From positions 1 through 5,527 of the forward strand of contig JAJRYW010000630.1 in assembly GCA_024275555.1 (NCBI GenBank): DNA of 5,527 nucleotides. Direction: 5' to 3'. Shown one piece after another: positions 1 to 5,149 of the stretch (position 1 is the first letter of the stretch; each line of letters opens with the position of its first letter). The translations under genes were made by a program, and so were the position numbers. The stretch is from Calditrichota bacterium. Lineage in GTDB: Bacteria; Calditrichota; Calditrichia; RBG-13-44-9; J075. The notes under the pieces are model-generated. The model did no database searches, was not told where the DNA came from, and saw only the letters and a list, made by a program, of their open reading frames with translations.

Positions 1-200
1 CTATGGTTGCCGCAGGCATGATGATATGAATATGGGGATGGAAGTTTAAGGCTCTGGAATGGGTATGCAAAACGGCAATGGCGCCGGGCGTGCCGCCGAC
101 ACGACCAGCAATTTGGTAAAATCAGGATTTTTGAGTAACTTCTGCTGTGTAAACAAAACTCCGGCAACCGCGGCGTCGGCGCAGGTTAAGCGGGGATATT
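1..200 (-). pseudogene. IS91-family transposase fragment (decayed, truncated at both ends)
   Basis: Read on the minus strand, positions 121-1 give an open stretch containing AIAVLHTHSRALNFHPHIH followed by IIMPA. This matches the conserved core of IS91-type rolling-circle transposases, which have the form VLHTxxxxLxxHPHxHxxxP. The HIH triplet is the HUH metal-binding motif. This frame meets a stop at 124-122. The adjacent upstream part continues in another frame (about 200 to 46), giving GVLFTQQKLLKNPDFTKLL, so a frameshift lies somewhere around 80-120. The 5' side is lost at about 200, where the AT-rich cassette begins, and the 3' side runs off the window. The zinc-ribbon and catalytic tyrosine regions are not visible here, and the C-terminal part may continue beyond base 1. 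The HPHIH core is recognised with good confidence. Assignment of the upstream frame to the same protein rests on continuity only. Confidence 0.72.
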
Positions 201-204
201 AGCC
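179..204 (+). repeat. Direct repeat copy 1 (attC-like right half) at the 5' edge of the DUF6090 cassette
   Basis: The 19 bases gcgcaggttaagcggggat at 179-197 recur exactly at 1126-1144. Similarity continues for seven more bases: ATTAGCC here against GTCAGCA downstream. In the attC reading, CGCAGGTT (180-187) is the L' box and ATTAGCC (198-204) is the R' core, close to GTTAGCC, the complement of the R'' box at the far end of the cassette. No convincing matching left half (R''/L'') is found upstream, where IS91-like sequence is present, so this copy appears to be only half a site. The repeat is read directly. The integron interpretation is inferred. Confidence 0.7.
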
Positions 205-1145
205 TTCATTAAAATCTGAATCGATAAATGATAAAATTCTTTAGAAAAATTAGACAACAACTTCTAACTGAAAACAAGTTCAGTAAATATCTGATTTATG
301 CTATTGGAGAAATTGTACTTTTGGTTATTGGTATTCTAATTGCGCTACAAATTAATAACCAGAATGAAGATAGAAAAAATCAAAAATTGGTTACTATTTA
401 CAAATCCGGATTAATCAAAGATTTATCATTAGATATTGAACATTTTACTGCCCATTTATCGCTGGCAAATGAAGAAAATCAACGCATTGATAGTATCAGA
501 ACTATTCTTAAAAACCCTACTGCAAATATTGACACATTAAACGATATAATTAAAAATAGTTTAACCTTCATCAGAAGACTGCCTTACTTAATGTTGGCCA
601 CTTCTGAAGACCCTAACACAAATGACAATACTTTTTTAGCCTTACAAAATTCAGGCCAGATAACGTTGCTTGATAATGAACTCCAGGAAGCTTTAGGAAT
701 ATTTTATGGTAAGCATAGAAAATATACATTTTTAATTAAAGAAATTATGTCTAATAAAAATGAAATCTATTTAGATTATATAGGTCTCATTCCATTAAAT
801 ACGACAAAAGAACTTAAGGTGGTAAACCCAAAATTATATGACCAGCTCTGGGATAATGTTGATTGGGATAAAGTGCAAATTAAATTTGTTGCTTTACTAG
901 ACACATATTACGAACTGAATTTAAAAAACGATTTTTTAAACTCTATAAGGCTAACTAAAACCAATGAAATTATTACGTTACTTAAAGCGGATCTTGAGCA
1001 TGACAATTAATTCTAAATAAAAACAAAGGCTAACATTGCATCAACCTGCGGCTGTGGAGAGATTCCAGAGTTTTGTGCGTTGTCGAAGGTCTCATCTTTT
1101 ATTAGGTTAAGTGCCCTGAATGGGAGCGCAGGTTAAGCGGGGATG
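199..1145 (+). mobile_element. Putative integron-type gene cassette carrying the DUF6090 gene
   Basis: The unit runs from the R'-like core of the first repeat to that of the second. It holds one gene in the plus orientation. The start codon is about 24 bases after the first core, and the stop is only 17 bases before the R'' box of the palindrome at 1028. Such tight packing of one promoterless gene plus one recombination site is the standard layout of an integron cassette. The composition is strongly AT-rich and changes abruptly to GC-rich on both sides. The core triplets are degenerate (ATT and GTC where GTT is expected), so the cassette may be old or no longer mobile. No integrase or attI is present in the window. 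An alternative is a different repeat-flanked insertion, for example one carried by the neighbouring IS91-like element. Confidence 0.5.
228..1010 (+). CDS. DUF6090 family membrane protein (AT-rich, probably acquired)
   Basis: The 260-aa product opens with a basic, amphipathic stretch (MIKFFRKIRQQLLTENKFSK). A single strong membrane segment follows at about residues 21-41 (YLIYAIGEIVLLVIGILIAL), then QINNQNEDRK. This N-terminal signature is characteristic of the DUF6090 family, common in marine Bacteroidota, whose function is unknown. The remainder is a soluble, mostly helical domain rich in Lys, Asn, Ile and Leu, probably on one side of the inner membrane. Length is usual for the family. The ATG at 228 is chosen because it gives the full family N-terminus. 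No SD-like sequence precedes it, only A/T-rich bases, as is usual in Bacteroidota. AT-rich codon choice contrasts sharply with the genes to the right. Together with the flanking 19-bp repeats, this supports transfer from a Bacteroidota-like source as a cassette. Expression would probably depend on outside transcription, as no promoter is evident. Confidence 0.88.
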   Translation: MIKFFRKIRQQLLTENKFSKYLIYAIGEIVLLVIGILIALQINNQNEDRKNQKLVTIYKSGLIKDLSLDIEHFTAHLSLANEENQRIDSIRTILKNPTANIDTLNDIIKNSLTFIRRLPYLMLATSEDPNTNDNTFLALQNSGQITLLDNELQEALGIFYGKHRKYTFLIKEIMSNKNEIYLDYIGLIPLNTTKELKVVNPKLYDQLWDNVDWDKVQIKFVALLDTYYELNLKNDFLNSIRLTKTNEIITLLKADLEHDN

Positions 1146-1151
1146 TCAGCA
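1028..1151 (+). repeat. attC-like imperfect palindrome (recombination site downstream of DUF6090)
   Basis: The site has the plan of a long, VCR-sized integron attC. R'' is GGCTAAC (1028-1034). L'' is AACCTGCG (1043-1050), followed by a bulged G (1051) and CT (1052-1053). L' is AGCGCAGGTT (1125-1134), whose CGCAGGTT pairs perfectly with L'' and whose AG pairs with CT past the bulge. R' is GTCAGCA (1145-1151), which matches the complement of R'' at 5 of 7 positions. An unpaired extrahelical base in the L''/L' stem is a hallmark of attC hairpins. The centre (1054-1124) is variable and has little strong pairing. It contains a second AGGTTAAG (1103-1110). The spacer lengths and the GTC core are not ideal, so the call is an inference from architecture. 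Confidence 0.55.
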
Positions 1152-1194
1152 TCCCCATTCCCCACAATACCATTAAAAAGAGAAAGGCAAAACA

Positions 1195-1782
1195 ATGCCC
1201 CACTCCATCCAAGATGAATTTGACAACCACCACTTCAAAGCTCAAACCTGGAACCGGGAGAAGTTTATTGCCGGCGCCTTTATCCAGTGCATGTTTGAGC
1301 AGTGCGAGATCAGCGAGTGTGATTTTAGCGAAGCGCGCTTTTCCGAGTGCGAGTTTAAACAGTGCACCCTCAGCCTGGCGCTTTTCCGGGCGTGCAAGTT
1401 GCAGCAGGCAAGCTTCAGTGATTGCAAACTGGTCGGGATTGATTTCTCCGCCGCCCACCCGCTGCTGTTGGAAATAAACTTCGAGCGCTGCCTGATCCAG
1501 GGCGCCAACTTTTCCGGCCTGGAGCTTCCCGGTACCGTCTTCCGGGAATGCGCCATCAAAGAGAGCGATTTTGTCAACGCGGATTTGAGCGGCGCCGATT
1601 TCCGGGAGAGCAGCCTGGCAGATTGCCTGTTTCACAACAGCAATTTGTCAAAAGCGAATTTTGTCGGCGCCAGCCGGTACCTCATAGACCCCTTAATCAA
1701 TCAACTGAAACAGGCCCGCTTTTCCATGCCCGAGGCCCTCCGGCTGTTAGAGGTTATGGAAATTAACGTCGAATGGACATAG
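1195..1782 (+). CDS. Pentapeptide-repeat protein
   Basis: This 195-aa protein shows the A(D/N)LxX-type pentapeptide periodicity. A Phe, Leu or Ile falls every fifth residue from F24 to F84 (F24, F29, F34, I39, F44, F49, F54 and so on). A break of about 12 residues (AAHPLLLEIN) is followed by a second run, F96 to F156. It ends in a short alpha-helical tail (IDPLINQLKQARFSMPEALR). Such repeats fold into a right-handed quadrilateral beta-helix. Relatives include Qnr, MfpA and McbG, some of which mimic DNA and protect gyrase, but most family members have no known role, and no specific function can be assigned here. Ten cysteines, many next to the repeat centres (QCMFEQCEISECDF), are notable. There is no signal peptide, so it is probably cytosolic. 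AGAAAGG lies 7 bases before the ATG. The gene begins 44 bases after the attC-like site, so it could be the next cassette, but no attC-like site follows it and its composition is GC-rich like the right-hand genes. Confidence 0.9.
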   Translation: MPHSIQDEFDNHHFKAQTWNREKFIAGAFIQCMFEQCEISECDFSEARFSECEFKQCTLSLALFRACKLQQASFSDCKLVGIDFSAAHPLLLEINFERCLIQGANFSGLELPGTVFRECAIKESDFVNADLSGADFRESSLADCLFHNSNLSKANFVGASRYLIDPLINQLKQARFSMPEALRLLEVMEINVEWT

Positions 1783-1786
1783 CTTG

Positions 1787-1802
1787 AACCGCGGCGGTTT
1801 TT
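1787..1802 (+). terminator. Short hairpin with T-run after the pentapeptide gene
   Basis: AACCG (1787-1791) pairs with CGGTT (1795-1799) around a 3-base loop and is followed by a T-run ending at 1802. It lies 4 bases after the stop codon. The stem is only five pairs, so it would be a weak intrinsic terminator, but its position is right. Confidence 0.45.
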
Positions 1803-2009
1803 GCCGGCCCTCCGGATAAGCCAACCCAAACCGGCGTTCACTACTTTTGCTTCTCCTTACCGCTCCTCAAGGCAAACAGATTCATTATCCCCGTTTACAC
1901 TGAGAGAAATCCTCCCGTTCCCGCCTCTTATAGATCGGAGTGTCTGTAAAAGCGCACTATTTTGTCAGAAAAAGCAGACAATTGGATACCTTTAAAGAGG
2001 GCGGGAATT
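1803..2009. other. Intergenic stretch without a recognisable gene
   Basis: No convincing coding sequence is seen between the weak terminator and the first small ORF. A frame covering 1801-1995 opens only with a non-ATG codon inside the terminator, has no ribosome site, and shows a random-looking composition. A possible promoter for the downstream small ORFs is TTGTCA (1962-1967), 17 bases, then GATACC (1985-1990). The -10 box is poor, and transcription would begin almost at the SD site of the small ORF, so I do not list it separately. Confidence 0.5.
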
Positions 2010-2093
2010 ATGGATTATTTAGCCAATCTATTGTTTTACCTGGTGTTAAGGATGTTGCTGGCCAGCTATAAATTTTTGGTATATTTTTTGTAG
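2010..2093 (+). CDS. Small hydrophobic membrane peptide, 27 aa (candidate)
   Basis: ATG at 2010 opens a 27-codon frame. It starts MDYLANLLFYLVLRMLL and ends in YKFLVYFL before TAG at 2091-2093. Almost the whole chain is hydrophobic or aromatic, with only two basic residues (R14, K21), so it would span or lie in the inner membrane. A good SD sequence, GAGGG (1997-2001) within AAAGAGGGCGGG, sits 8 bases before the ATG. This is the main reason for calling it. It shares no family that I recognise. Small single-span peptides of this size include type I toxins and regulators of membrane complexes, but nothing in the sequence selects between these. It is the first of three tiny ORFs in the same direction ending at the strong terminator at 2226-2251. 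Short ORFs arise by chance, so confidence is moderate. Confidence 0.42.
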   Translation: MDYLANLLFYLVLRMLLASYKFLVYFL

Positions 2094-2116
2094 TTGTGAT
2101 CCAATACACAACTTTT
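2092..2116 (+). promoter_or_regulatory. Hairpin plus T-run between small ORFs (possible attenuator or weak terminator)
   Basis: AGTTGTG (2092-2098) pairs perfectly with CACAACT (2107-2113) around an 8-base loop and is followed by further Ts to 2116. It overlaps the stop codon of the 27-aa ORF and precedes the 12- and 17-aa ORFs. A weak terminator here could reduce transcription of the downstream peptide, or translation of the upstream ORF could affect its folding. The pairing is visible. The function is inferred. Confidence 0.35.
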
Positions 2117-2132
2117 CGGGTAGATGGAACGT

Positions 2133-2171
2133 ATGTTTACTAAACCAATGATCGGAGGGTCGCTACAATGA
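2133..2171 (+). CDS. 12-codon ORF overlapping the next small ORF (possible leader peptide)
   Basis: ATG at 2133 encodes MFTKPMIGGSLQ and stops at TGA 2169-2171, which overlaps the next start as ATGA. That arrangement permits translational coupling. The SD sequence of the next ORF lies inside this one. Its own ribosome site is weak (only GATGGA about 5-10 bases upstream). It may be a leader peptide setting access to the downstream SD, or a chance ORF. I recognise no family. Confidence 0.2.
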   Translation: MFTKPMIGGSLQ

Positions 2172-2221
2172 AGTTGAAGATTAAAATGAAGGTGAAGATC
2201 AAGCCATATAAATCCGCTTGA
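2168..2221 (+). CDS. Lysine-alternating small peptide, 17 aa (candidate)
   Basis: The frame encodes MKLKIKMKVKIKPYKSA. Lys alternates strictly with Leu, Ile, Met and Val through residue 12, so a beta-strand would be cationic on one face and hydrophobic on the other. This pattern can favour nucleic-acid, lipid or membrane binding. The coding sequence is a near-perfect tandem duplication of an 18-base unit (2168-2185 and 2186-2203, differing at three positions), giving MKLKIK then MKVKIK. A strong SD sequence, GGAGG (2154-2158), sits 9 bases before the ATG. The stop is 4 bases before the stem of a strong terminator. Strong SD, short frame and terminator together look like a genuine small gene and not noise. 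I know no family for it. It could be a structural small protein, a bioactive peptide, or a relic of the 5' end of a lost gene. Confidence 0.5.
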   Translation: MKLKIKMKVKIKPYKSA

Positions 2222-2225
2222 CCGG

Positions 2226-2251
2226 AAAACCCGCCGCCCGGCGGGTTTTTT
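2226..2251. terminator. Strong bidirectional intrinsic terminator
   Basis: AAAACCCGCC (2226-2235) pairs perfectly with GGCGGGTTTT (2240-2249) around the loop GCCC. The T-run reaches 2251 on the plus strand, and the mirror arm gives TTTT on the minus strand. It ends the small-ORF string from the left. It also overlaps the stop codon (2250-2252) of the SPOR gene arriving from the right, so it serves both convergent units. Confidence 0.88.
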
Positions 2252-3014
2252 ATTGCACAAAGACCTGGGTAACCCAGGCGTCCGCTGCGATCCGCCGTAT
2301 TTCTCTCAGTTGTTTCAGCGCTGCTTCGCGATTGTCGTATCTCCCCGCTGTTACTTTCCAGTAAGGCGGGCGAGGAATAATCTGTACATCCCGATTTAGT
2401 TGGGCAGCGTAACGAGATTGGACTTGTTTGGCTTTCGCCTCGTCGCGGGTGGCAAATAGCTGGATGGTATAAAAGAAGCCTCTTTCCGGTTTGCCGGCCT
2501 CGATCTGCTTTTGGCGGATGACCGCGATTTCCTGCGGCGATTTGGGGGCGTGAATACTGGCGTCAACCACCCAGCCGTCGCGGATACCGGCGCGTTTGAG
2601 TTTATCCAGAAGAATTAGAGCGCCTTTGCGTTCCCGGAAATTGCCGATCTGCACTTTGTATTTATACAACCCCTGGGGGGTATGCACCACGTAGACCGAG
2701 TCGAGTTTCAGCGCTTCCATTTGGGCGGCAATTTTTCGGGCGTTGGCTTCTTCGTTGCCGGCAAACACTTGCACCCGGTAGCCGGGAGTCACCGTATAAG
2801 GCTGGCGTGCGATGGTTTCCTGGCGACGCCCCGGGGTGTAGAGAGAAACCCGGTCGTCTTTTTTGTATTTCTCGATCAATTGGCGAAAATTCTGCCGTTC
2901 CAGAAAATCCTTGAGTTCCGGCGTCATTTGCGCCCGGAGGGGAGTGTAGCAAATGAACCCGGCAAGCGCCGCCCAAAACACGGTGCGGAAGGTGTGCGAT
3001 AAGATATTCTTCAT
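2250..3014 (-). CDS. Exported protein with two SPOR domains
   Basis: The 254-aa product has a signal peptide (basic MKNILSHTFR, hydrophobic core to about residue 22, likely cut after PLRA at 28). It then has a short charged linker region (about 30-75) and two tandem SPOR repeats. The first is at about 78-152 (YRVQVFAGNEEANARKIAAQ and later YKYKVQIGNF). The second is at about 180-254 (FYTIQLFATRDEAKAKQVQS and later YWKVTAGRYDNREAA). SPOR domains bind peptidoglycan strands lacking stem peptides, so the protein probably acts in the periplasm at sites of wall remodelling. ATG 3014 is preferred. An in-frame TTG at 3020 would add two residues and overlap the upstream stop. The ATG begins 2 bases after the TGA of the SpoIID-like gene and has no clear SD of its own, which implies translational coupling. 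Pairing with SpoIID supports a shared role on denuded glycan. Confidence 0.9.
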   Translation of the reverse strand: MKNILSHTFRTVFWAALAGFICYTPLRAQMTPELKDFLERQNFRQLIEKYKKDDRVSLYTPGRRQETIARQPYTVTPGYRVQVFAGNEEANARKIAAQMEALKLDSVYVVHTPQGLYKYKVQIGNFRERKGALILLDKLKRAGIRDGWVVDASIHAPKSPQEIAVIRQKQIEAGKPERGFFYTIQLFATRDEAKAKQVQSRYAAQLNRDVQIIPRPPYWKVTAGRYDNREAALKQLREIRRIAADAWVTQVFVQ

Positions 3015-3016
3015 AA

Positions 3017-4339
3017 TCAATATGCTTTGCTCAACTTAAAATTAGGGTAGTAAAAGCTGAGGATTTGTTTGTGATTGAATCCTTTTAAGGCCATCCCGAT
3101 GGCCCCCCACTGGCACATCCCCCGGCCGTGACCGGCCCCGGCCCCGATGATGTACATTTTCTGCGGGTTTTTGGAGGAGGCGTTGATAAAGAAAAACTCG
3201 CTCGGCAGCGGCTCTCCGGCCCGGTTGGCCAGCGCCCGGCGAACACTGCTGCCGGAAAACACATGGGATTCCCCGTTGAGGTTCACCGCAACCGCATCCA
3301 CCCGGCCGCTGGGACGGCGCTCCATGATGACCACCTCCAGCGTATAGCCGTTTTCAATCCAATCGGCGACAACAACGGAATCAATTTGACGAAGGCTCTG
3401 TACATTGTGCAGGATGGTTTCGATGCGCCGCACCTCCACCCAGCGGTAAGAGGGCGAGAGAATACAGTTGTCCTGGCCGCGGGACAAATCATAGCTGACG
3501 CCGTCTTTGGCCAGGCCGGGAAGGCTGGCGGTGTCCGAGGGGCTTTCCAGCACCCCGCCGCAGGTGGAATGGTACTCGCTCAGCCCCGGCTGATCCTGCA
3601 ATGTTAATATAATTCCCCGGGTGGCCGGCACGGCCTGGTCGGAAATAAGACCGCTCTTGGACAGTCCCCGGTAGATTTGATCCGACTCATCGGCGCGGAT
3701 ATGATAAAGCTTGCTCTGCGGGGCAATGTTTAATCGATACATGGCGTAGCTGCGCGAAGCGATCGTCTGCGCCACAACCGCCTCGGTGTACTCGGCTTCA
3801 TTGGAAGGCATTTCCTGGGGAATCACCCCGAGAAGATAGCGTTCTATTCCCACCTCGTTCACCACCGTAACGCCCTGGTCGGTAAGGTATAAAAACAGGT
3901 CGCCGCCGTAGGGAATATCGTTGAACAGGAATTGGCTGCTTTTTAATTTGGGTTTGAAGACCAGCGTTTGCGGCGCTTCCAACTCGAAGTAGCGGCGCTC
4001 GCTGCGGAGACGCATAATCCCGGCCTGCACTTCGAACATAAAAGTCCCGACCGATTCATCCAACTGGTAAATGGCCTCTTCCATCTCCAGCCGGTAATCT
4101 CCCCGGAAGGCCAGCGAGCCTTCCTGAAGATTTTCCGCCAGACAAACCCGGATATCCGGGGCGCGGCTGCTTTCCCGGGCCGGGCCGCCCCGGGCCCCGC
4201 TGGAGGTGCAGGAAGAAGAAAAGGAGGACAGATAAAGCAGCACCACCAGAAAAAGGCTGTATTTGGCCGCAGAGCCGGGGCGGTGAGAATTATACGCATT
4301 CGAGGGTTGCCCCAAAAGCAACAAGGGTTTCAGTATCAT
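3017..4339 (-). CDS. SpoIID/LytB-domain protein (putative peptidoglycan lytic transglycosylase)
   Basis: With ATG 4339 the product is 440 aa. After a short N-terminus there is a membrane or signal segment (KYSLFLVVLLYLSSF, about 26-40), then SSSC with Cys44. The lipobox is non-canonical, so a lipoprotein anchor is possible but unproven. The SpoIID/LytB domain shows its marks in order: LLGVIPQEMP (about 169-178), with the Glu at 176 corresponding to the catalytic acid of SpoIID; VVAQTIASRSYAMY (about 188-201); the STCGG motif (258-262); and the C-terminal GHGRGMCQWG (403-412) leading to ILSFYYPNF. SpoIID enzymes cleave glycan strands from which stem peptides have been removed. Outside spore formers this family appears widely in Gram-negative bacteria, probably in wall turnover or division. 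A longer frame from TTG 4426 would overlap the upstream gene and adds a non-signal-like N-terminus, so it is less likely. No strong SD precedes the ATG. Confidence 0.9.
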   Translation of the reverse strand: MILKPLLLLGQPSNAYNSHRPGSAAKYSLFLVVLLYLSSFSSSCTSSGARGGPARESSRAPDIRVCLAENLQEGSLAFRGDYRLEMEEAIYQLDESVGTFMFEVQAGIMRLRSERRYFELEAPQTLVFKPKLKSSQFLFNDIPYGGDLFLYLTDQGVTVVNEVGIERYLLGVIPQEMPSNEAEYTEAVVAQTIASRSYAMYRLNIAPQSKLYHIRADESDQIYRGLSKSGLISDQAVPATRGIILTLQDQPGLSEYHSTCGGVLESPSDTASLPGLAKDGVSYDLSRGQDNCILSPSYRWVEVRRIETILHNVQSLRQIDSVVVADWIENGYTLEVVIMERRPSGRVDAVAVNLNGESHVFSGSSVRRALANRAGEPLPSEFFFINASSKNPQKMYIIGAGAGHGRGMCQWGAIGMALKGFNHKQILSFYYPNFKLSKAY

Positions 4340-4415
4340 TTTTATCCAGGTTATGAAGTCTATATCCAAAGAAAAAAAGGATGGAATATGATGTAATCGA
4401 CTTAGGCCGTCGGGC

Positions 4416-5087
4416 TTAGAAGCCAAGCCCGACCACGTTTAACCCGAAACGGAATCCGAATCCGGTCACATTGATTTCCTGGAAAATCGGGAGTCCGTTT
4501 TCATTGCGATCCCTCCCGCGTCGCGCCGAAGAATTGGTATAAATGGCGTCCACAAAGAGCAAACCCCGTTGACTGATCCGCAGGCCCACACCGGCAGCTA
4601 ATTGCCAGGCCAGGCCGTTGAAGAAGCGGGTGCGTTCGATGTCTTCCTCGAAATTGTTCTCATCATTCCAGATCAAATTATAGCCAAGCCCGGCAACGGC
4701 GCGGAAGTAAAAAGGGGCTTGCCGGCTGAGCAGCGATTCATAATAGAGCTGCAGGTAGCTGGACAAGATCCGTGTGTTGAATTCCAGGCTCACTTGTTCT
4801 TGAGTGAAATGGATGCCGCCGCTGTCAAACTGGGCAATGGTGGTTTGGTTGATATAGGTGGTCTTGAAGTAATTTACCTCGATCCCCCAATACAACCGGT
4901 CATCAATGCCGCGCCCCATACTGACGCCGATAAAATTGCCGAAATCCGTATCCTTGGGATTTACGCCGCCGACTTTGAATTCCGTAAACGGTTTAAAAGA
5001 AATGCGGCTTCCGCTGCGGTCTCTTTGGGCGTATACCGTTTGGAAAGCCGTTAAAACCAGGATGAGTACAACAGCAAGACGATTCAT
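4416..5087 (-). CDS. Outer-membrane beta-barrel protein
   Basis: From ATG 5087 the protein is 223 aa: signal peptide MNRLAVVLILVLTAFQTVYA (cut before QRD), then alternating aromatic/polar strands typical of a small porin-like barrel (LYWGIEVNYFKTTY, SSYLQLYYESLL, FYFRAVAGLGYNLIW, LAWQLAAGVGLRI). It ends in GFGFRFGLNVVGLGF, whose terminal Phe fits the BAM recognition signal. The hydrophilic segments NDENNFEEDIER and SARRGRDRNENGLP look like surface loops. ATG 5087 is chosen because a strong SD (GAGGAGGT, plus positions 5096-5103) lies 8 bases upstream. The longer frame from 5114 would have no leader behind the promoter. The fold resembles the generic outer-membrane beta-barrel (OmpA-like/porin_family) domain. 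No specific ligand or partner can be named. It is the first gene of the operon with the SpoIID-like and SPOR proteins, with a 76-base gap before the next start. Confidence 0.85.
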   Translation of the reverse strand: MNRLAVVLILVLTAFQTVYAQRDRSGSRISFKPFTEFKVGGVNPKDTDFGNFIGVSMGRGIDDRLYWGIEVNYFKTTYINQTTIAQFDSGGIHFTQEQVSLEFNTRILSSYLQLYYESLLSRQAPFYFRAVAGLGYNLIWNDENNFEEDIERTRFFNGLAWQLAAGVGLRISQRGLLFVDAIYTNSSARRGRDRNENGLPIFQEINVTGFGFRFGLNVVGLGF

Positions 5088-5095
5088 GCTTAAAA

Positions 5096-5103
5096 ACCTC
5101 CTC
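5096..5103 (-). promoter_or_regulatory. Ribosome binding site that fixes the start of the outer-membrane protein
   Basis: On the minus strand this reads GAGGAGGT, a near-ideal SD sequence, 8 bases before ATG 5087. It excludes the upstream in-frame ATG at 5114. Confidence 0.85.
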
Positions 5104-5120
5104 AAGATGTGCATATCTCG

Positions 5121-5149
5121 AATATATACAAACGTTTTCTAAAATACAA
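5121..5149 (-). promoter_or_regulatory. Sigma70-like promoter of the three-gene envelope operon
   Basis: On the minus strand TTGTAT (5149-5144) and TATATT (5126-5121) are separated by exactly 17 bases. Transcription would start near 5114, leaving a leader of about 25 bases carrying the strong SD site. The boxes match TTGACA/TATAAT at four and five of six positions. No operator-like palindrome is seen over it. Confidence 0.6.

Noticed and set aside
179..1144. CRISPR array or tandem repeat explanation for the 19-mer
   Set aside because: There are only two copies, nearly 950 bases apart with a gene between them. There is no spacer regularity and no cas gene.
1102..1635. Minus-strand 177-aa frame opposite the pentapeptide gene
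   Set aside because: It is a mirror of the repetitive pentapeptide codons and runs through the attC-like site. It has no family resemblance and no ribosome site.
1801..1995. Plus-strand 64-aa frame after the pentapeptide gene
   Set aside because: It opens with a non-ATG codon within the T-run of a terminator. It has no SD, and its composition looks non-coding.
2066..2260. Minus-strand 64-aa frame across the terminator
   Set aside because: It crosses the strong bidirectional terminator and overlaps the small ORFs antisense, with no start signals.
4340..4426. TTG-started N-terminal extension of the SpoIID-like protein
   Set aside because: It would overlap the upstream gene, put 29 non-signal-like residues before the hydrophobic segment, and use a rare start when an ATG is present at 4339.
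5088..5114. Upstream ATG (5114) of the outer-membrane protein
   Set aside because: It lies at the predicted transcription start, and the strong SD at 5096-5103 is placed for ATG 5087, which also gives a clean signal peptide.
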